10,720 nt of DNA from CAYLWN01 sp964387625 (GTDB taxonomy: Bacteria; Patescibacteriota; Microgenomatia; UBA10105): contig CAYLWN010000031.1 of the NCBI GenBank assembly GCA_964387625.1, positions 1-10,720 on the forward strand, written 5' to 3'. A program made the position numbers and the translations under genes. Every line of letters starts with the position of its first letter. Position 1 is the first letter of the stretch. The notes beneath the pieces were generated by a model that had not been told where the DNA came from, searched no databases, and worked only from the letters and a program-made list of their open reading frames with translations. Below, in pieces: positions 7,212 through 10,720 of the stretch.

Positions 7212-7252
7212 GAAGCTGTTTTACCTTTTATTTCCAGATTTTAAACAGCTTC
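7212..7252 (-). other. Hairpin directly after the rpoB stop codon
   Basis: Perfect 10-base inverted repeat GAAGCTGTTT (7212-7221) and AAACAGCTTC (7243-7252) with a 21-base A/T-rich loop. On the transcript it begins one base after the TAA of rpoB. No U-run follows, so it is not a standard terminator; it could protect or mark the rpoB 3' end, or be a processing site. Confidence 0.6.
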
Positions 7253-7253
7253 T

Positions 7254-10200
7254 TTATGTAGTAGAAACTCCTTTAGTTTCTTCTTCCATAACTATTTCTT
7301 GTCCTGCTGCTTGGGCCAATTCCTGACTGGCTTGGACATTTTCTGCTTCTTGTTTTTCTTGAGTTATGTCAGCTAATTTCCGTTCCTGTGCGGTAACAAT
7401 TCCTGTTGGCACAACATTTAAACTTAAAGCCTGTAATTCTTTGACTAAAACTTTAAATGATTCAGGTACATTTGAAGCTGGAATATCAATGCCCTTAACA
7501 ATGGCCTCAAAAGCTTTGGCACGACCTACAACATCATCGCTTTTGATGGTAATCATTTCTTGCAAGACATGAGCAGCTCTATGTGCTTCAAGTGCCCAAA
7601 CTTCCATTTCTCCCAATCTTTGGCCTCCCATTTGGGCTTTTCCGCCTAATGGCTGTTGGGTAACCAAAGAATAAGGACCGGTTGAGCGGGCATGAGTTTT
7701 ATCCTCAACCATGTGAATAAGTTTCATGATATAACCCACGCCTACCGTAACTTGCAGTTCAAAGGCAACACCGGTACGACCATCAAAAAGCGTAGTTTTA
7801 CCTCCAACTGGTAAGTGAGCTTTGGTTAATTCATTAATTATTTTATCTTCAGAAAGTGTTTCAAATACGGGAACCGCTACTTTATAATTTAATTTTTGTG
7901 CAGCAAATCCCAAATGTGCTTCCAATAATTGTCCTAAATTCATTCTGGAAAGAACTGACAATGGAGAAATAATGATATCAACTGGTGTACCGTCTTCTAA
8001 ATAAGGCATGTCAGCTTGAGGTACAATTTTGGAAATTACTCCTTTATTTCCGTGGCGTCCTGCCAATTTATCTCCAACAACTACTTTTCTGATTTGAGCT
8101 ACTTTGATAATAATTTTTTTATTGGTTCCTGGTTCCAGCTCATCACCTTTTTCACGATCTAAAATTTTGATATCAATCACAGTTCCGCGTTCACCGTGAG
8201 GCATCCGTAAAGATGTGTCTCTGACTTCGCGGGCTTTTTCTCCAAAAATTGCCCGAAGTAATCTTTCTTCAGCTGTTAATTCTGTTTCTCCTTTGGGGGC
8301 AATTTTTCCCACTAAAATATCATTAGGTCCAACATAAGCTCCCACGACTACAATTCCATCCTCATCTAAATTTTTCAATGCTTCCTCTCCTACGTTGGGA
8401 ATATCGCGGGTGGTTTCTTCAGAACCTAATTTAGTATCCACTACTGTCGCTTCATGTTCTTCAATATTGATTGAGGTTAAAACATCATCTCTGACCAGTC
8501 TGTCTGAAATTACGATGGCATCTTCATATCCAAGCCCATCAAAGCTCATATAAGCTATCAATAAATTTTGTCCCAATGCCAGTTCGCCGTTTTCTGAGGC
8601 CGGTCCGTCAATAACAATGTCACCTGCATTGACTTTTTGGCCGGGTGAAACTAAAGGATGCTGTGAATAACAAGTAGATTGAGCAGATCTTTTAAATTTT
8701 TCTATCTGATAAGAAATTTCTTTTTTTGTATGATCTGTTTTTATAACCACTTTACTTCCGTCTACAAAAATTACTTTTCCATCTTCAGCAGCTCTGACAA
8801 CCCGGCCCATAGATCCGGCAGCAATAGTTTCCATTCCGGTACCGACAATTGGAGAATGAGGAGTAAGAAGTGGCACTGCCTGACATTGCATGTGAGTACC
8901 CATCAAAGCCCGGTTAGCTTCATCATGAGCTAAAAACGGAATTAATGAAGCTGATGTGCCAACAACCTGACGGGGAATTAAATCAATAAAATCAACGTCC
9001 CCGGAATTTGCTTCCAAATATTCACCGTTAAATCTGACCGGTACTCTATCATCTACAATATAACCATTTTGATCAATATTTAAACTGGAATGAGTGATTT
9101 TATGTTCCCATTCATCATCAGCTGATAAATAAACTATTTCACTGGTGACTTTGGCTTTTAAATTTTTGCCCAATTTTTCTTTTATAACTTTCCGGTATGG
9201 AGTTTCCAAAAATCCGTATTCATTAATCTTGGCATATAAGGACATATAGGTCACCAATCCGATATTTGGTCCTTCAGGACTTCTAACCGGATCAATTCTT
9301 CCATATTGGGAAGAATTAATATCCCTGATAGAGAAAGAGGCGCGCTCACGGGAAATTCCACCGCTACCCATGACAGTAAGTCTTCTTAAATTATCAACTT
9401 CAGATAAAGGATTTGTTTGATCTAAAATGGTTGATAATTGGCTGCTTCTGAAAAAATCATTGATTGCAGCAATAACTGGCCGGGCATTTACAACTTGAGC
9501 CGGAGTGATAGTGCCTTCGGTAACTTGGGCTAAACTCATTTTTTCCCTGACAGTCCGTTCTAAACGAAGCAATCCGACTCTAAAAGCATTTGTCGCTACC
9601 AATTCTCCAACCCGTCTGACCCTTCTGTTTCCCAAATGATCAATATCATCAACATTGCCTTTGCCTTGTGCTAAATTAATTAAATATCTGACAGTACCGA
9701 CTAAATCTTCTTTAGTTAAAACCCAGTTTTCTTTTATGTTGGGAATCTGTAATTTTAATTTTTTATTTAATTTATATCTGCCTACTTTACCCAAATCATA
9801 CCTTCTGCCGTTAAAAAACATATTAGAGATGAGTTCTTGAGCATTTTCCAAAACCACTGGTTCACCGGGACGCATTTTCCGATAAATTTCCAAGATAGCT
9901 TCAATTTGTGAACGGGTGGGATCTTTTTCAACTGTATTGACAATAAAGGGGCGTTTGGAGTCAGCATCTGCATCTTTCAACAAATTAACCAATTCTTCGT
10001 CGCTTCCATAACCAACTGAACGAAGTAAAGTGGTTGCAGCAAATTTGCGGCGTCTGTCAATTCTGACTGACAAAACATCATTTTTAGAAATTGTAAATTC
10101 TATCCAAGAACCGTGCAAAGGACGGATTTCTGCAGTATAAAGGGTTTTACCGGTAATCGGATCAATTTCTCCGGTAAAATAAACACCCGGTGATCTAACT

Positions 10201-10598
10201 AATTGATTGACCACACAACGCTCTATGCCATTTATGATAAATGTACCGTTTGGAGTCATGGCCGGAATATCACCTAAAAATACTTCCTGAGTAGTAGCCT
10301 TGCCTGTTTGTTTGTTGGTTAATATTGCTTCAACTTTTAAAGGCATGTCAAAAGTTAAGCCTTTATTGAGAGCTTGAGCTGCAGTATGGGTATGTTTGCC
10401 AAAAATGTAATTTCCAAATTTCAAAGACCAGTTTTTGCCTGTGAAATCGTCAATAGGAGATATTTCAGAAAGAAGTTCTTTGATTCCAATATCCAAAAAC
10501 CACGCATAAGACTCACGTTGAACAAGAGTTAAATCAATGGGGGGCAATTTGACAACCTTTTTACCCCAATACTGGCGGTTTTTAATGCTTGAATCCAT
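7254..10598 (-). CDS. rpoB: DNA-directed RNA polymerase subunit beta
   Basis: This 1114-residue protein is the beta subunit, which with beta prime forms the catalytic cleft of RNA polymerase. Visible landmarks are DDIDHLGNRRVRRVGEL, the rifampicin-region segment SSQLS...DQTNPLSE...RR (about 385-410), SPEGPNIGLV, GDKLAGRHGNKG with K844 and K852 (E. coli K1065 and K1073), and the C-terminal STGPYSLVTQQPLGGKAQ and GEMEVWALEA blocks. The length matches compact forms such as that of Thermus (about 1119) and lacks the E. coli lineage inserts. The ATG at 10598 follows GAGGA by 12 bases and begins a normal N-terminus (VKLPPIDLTLVQRESY). At the rifampicin pocket T390, I391, N403 and T408 replace E. 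coli Q513, F514, H526 and S531. The last roughly 45 residues form a Q/E/A-rich tail without conserved motifs. First gene of the block, with its own promoter. Confidence 0.99.
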   Translation of the reverse strand: MDSSIKNRQYWGKKVVKLPPIDLTLVQRESYAWFLDIGIKELLSEISPIDDFTGKNWSLKFGNYIFGKHTHTAAQALNKGLTFDMPLKVEAILTNKQTGKATTQEVFLGDIPAMTPNGTFIINGIERCVVNQLVRSPGVYFTGEIDPITGKTLYTAEIRPLHGSWIEFTISKNDVLSVRIDRRRKFAATTLLRSVGYGSDEELVNLLKDADADSKRPFIVNTVEKDPTRSQIEAILEIYRKMRPGEPVVLENAQELISNMFFNGRRYDLGKVGRYKLNKKLKLQIPNIKENWVLTKEDLVGTVRYLINLAQGKGNVDDIDHLGNRRVRRVGELVATNAFRVGLLRLERTVREKMSLAQVTEGTITPAQVVNARPVIAAINDFFRSSQLSTILDQTNPLSEVDNLRRLTVMGSGGISRERASFSIRDINSSQYGRIDPVRSPEGPNIGLVTYMSLYAKINEYGFLETPYRKVIKEKLGKNLKAKVTSEIVYLSADDEWEHKITHSSLNIDQNGYIVDDRVPVRFNGEYLEANSGDVDFIDLIPRQVVGTSASLIPFLAHDEANRALMGTHMQCQAVPLLTPHSPIVGTGMETIAAGSMGRVVRAAEDGKVIFVDGSKVVIKTDHTKKEISYQIEKFKRSAQSTCYSQHPLVSPGQKVNAGDIVIDGPASENGELALGQNLLIAYMSFDGLGYEDAIVISDRLVRDDVLTSINIEEHEATVVDTKLGSEETTRDIPNVGEEALKNLDEDGIVVVGAYVGPNDILVGKIAPKGETELTAEERLLRAIFGEKAREVRDTSLRMPHGERGTVIDIKILDREKGDELEPGTNKKIIIKVAQIRKVVVGDKLAGRHGNKGVISKIVPQADMPYLEDGTPVDIIISPLSVLSRMNLGQLLEAHLGFAAQKLNYKVAVPVFETLSEDKIINELTKAHLPVGGKTTLFDGRTGVAFELQVTVGVGYIMKLIHMVEDKTHARSTGPYSLVTQQPLGGKAQMGGQRLGEMEVWALEAHRAAHVLQEMITIKSDDVVGRAKAFEAIVKGIDIPASNVPESFKVLVKELQALSLNVVPTGIVTAQERKLADITQEKQEAENVQASQELAQAAGQEIVMEEETKGVSTT

Positions 10599-10610
10599 CA
10601 GTTTTATAAG

Positions 10611-10616
10611 TCCTCA
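10611..10616 (-). promoter_or_regulatory. Shine-Dalgarno-like site of rpoB
   Basis: TGAGGA on the minus strand ends 12 bases before the rpoB ATG, longer than the usual 5-9. It is the only clear purine-rich anti-SD match near any of the five start codons in the window. Confidence 0.4.
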
Positions 10617-10631
10617 AATTGATAAGAACGA

Positions 10632-10665
10632 CAAAATAAAGCGTACTCAAACGATTGTACGCCTT
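10632..10665 (-). terminator. Terminator-like hairpin in the rpoB leader (possible attenuator)
   Basis: The minus-strand transcript can form a 9-bp stem, AAGGCGUAC (10665-10657) with GUACGCUUU (10646-10638). It has eight Watson-Crick pairs, one G-U pair and a 10-nt loop. The U-rich run UUUAUUUUG follows at 10640-10632. This is the geometry of an intrinsic terminator and it sits between the promoter and the rpoB start, so premature termination or attenuation is plausible. The stem is short and the U-run is broken by an A, so efficiency may be modest. Confidence 0.45.
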
Positions 10666-10686
10666 TTGAAAAGGGAAACTATACTT

Positions 10687-10716
10687 GTTATACCATACTA
10701 GAATAATACTTGTCAA
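10687..10716 (-). promoter_or_regulatory. Sigma70-type promoter upstream of rpoB
   Basis: Read on the minus strand, a perfect -35 hexamer TTGACA (10716-10711) is followed after 18 bases by TATAAC (10692-10687), five of six matches to the -10 consensus. The -10 is preceded by TGG, an extended -10 motif. Transcription would start near 10680 and leave a leader of about 80 nt before rpoB. In many bacteria rpoBC is co-transcribed from promoters ahead of the L10/L12 genes, so this site suggests rpoB is, or can be, transcribed separately here. The upstream gene lies outside the window. Confidence 0.75.
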
Positions 10717-10720
10717 TACC

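Noticed and set aside
7254..10598. RpoB looks short compared with E. coli (1114 versus 1342 residues)
   Set aside because: The length is close to compact beta subunits such as that of Thermus, and all core motifs are present, so it lacks lineage-specific inserts and is not truncated.
24..10598. Alternative genetic code (UGA read as Gly or Trp, as in some candidate phyla)
   Set aside because: All five genes are full length under the standard code without in-frame TGA, glycine uses GGN codons, and all five stops are TAA, so there is no sign of recoding.

Overview
The window is one block of core transcription and translation genes, all on the minus strand. In transcription order they are rpoB (RNA polymerase beta), rpoC (beta prime), rpsL (ribosomal protein S12), rpsG (S7) and fusA (elongation factor G). 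This is the distal part of the classical rpoBC / streptomycin gene cluster. All five genes look intact and end in TAA. No RNA gene, mobile element, CRISPR array or accessory gene was found, and no gap between genes exceeds about 150 bases.

The DNA is A+T-rich. The proteins are clearly bacterial, with spacer-insert patterns suggesting a Candidate Phyla Radiation (Patescibacteria) lineage, possibly Microgenomates-like. This assignment is an inference from protein style, a charged coiled-coil insert in RpoC and scarce Shine-Dalgarno sites. It was not checked against any database.

Layout from right to left (direction of transcription): 10599-10720 holds a strong sigma70-type promoter and a leader with a terminator-like hairpin. 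rpoB follows at 10598-7254. A 101-base rpoB-rpoC spacer is almost entirely foldable. rpoC follows at 7152-3436, and a second promoter candidate overlaps its 3' end. A 145-base spacer of 7-base-period A/T repeats leads to rpsL (3290-2838). A second heptad array with an inverted repeat leads to rpsG (2757-2278). A third spacer with a post-stop hairpin leads to fusA (2132-24), and a third promoter candidate overlaps the fusA end, so transcription probably continues beyond the window.

Together the genes give the two large subunits of RNA polymerase, two 30S proteins (S12 at the decoding centre, S7 in the head) and the translocase acting on that ribosome. The most interesting signals are: non-canonical residues at the rifampicin site of RpoB (Q513, H526 and S531 positions), glutamine at the classical streptomycin-resistance lysine of S12 (K88 position), VKH in place of the near-universal TFH in the RpoC trigger loop, and three spacers filled with different families of degenerate 7-base-period repeats.
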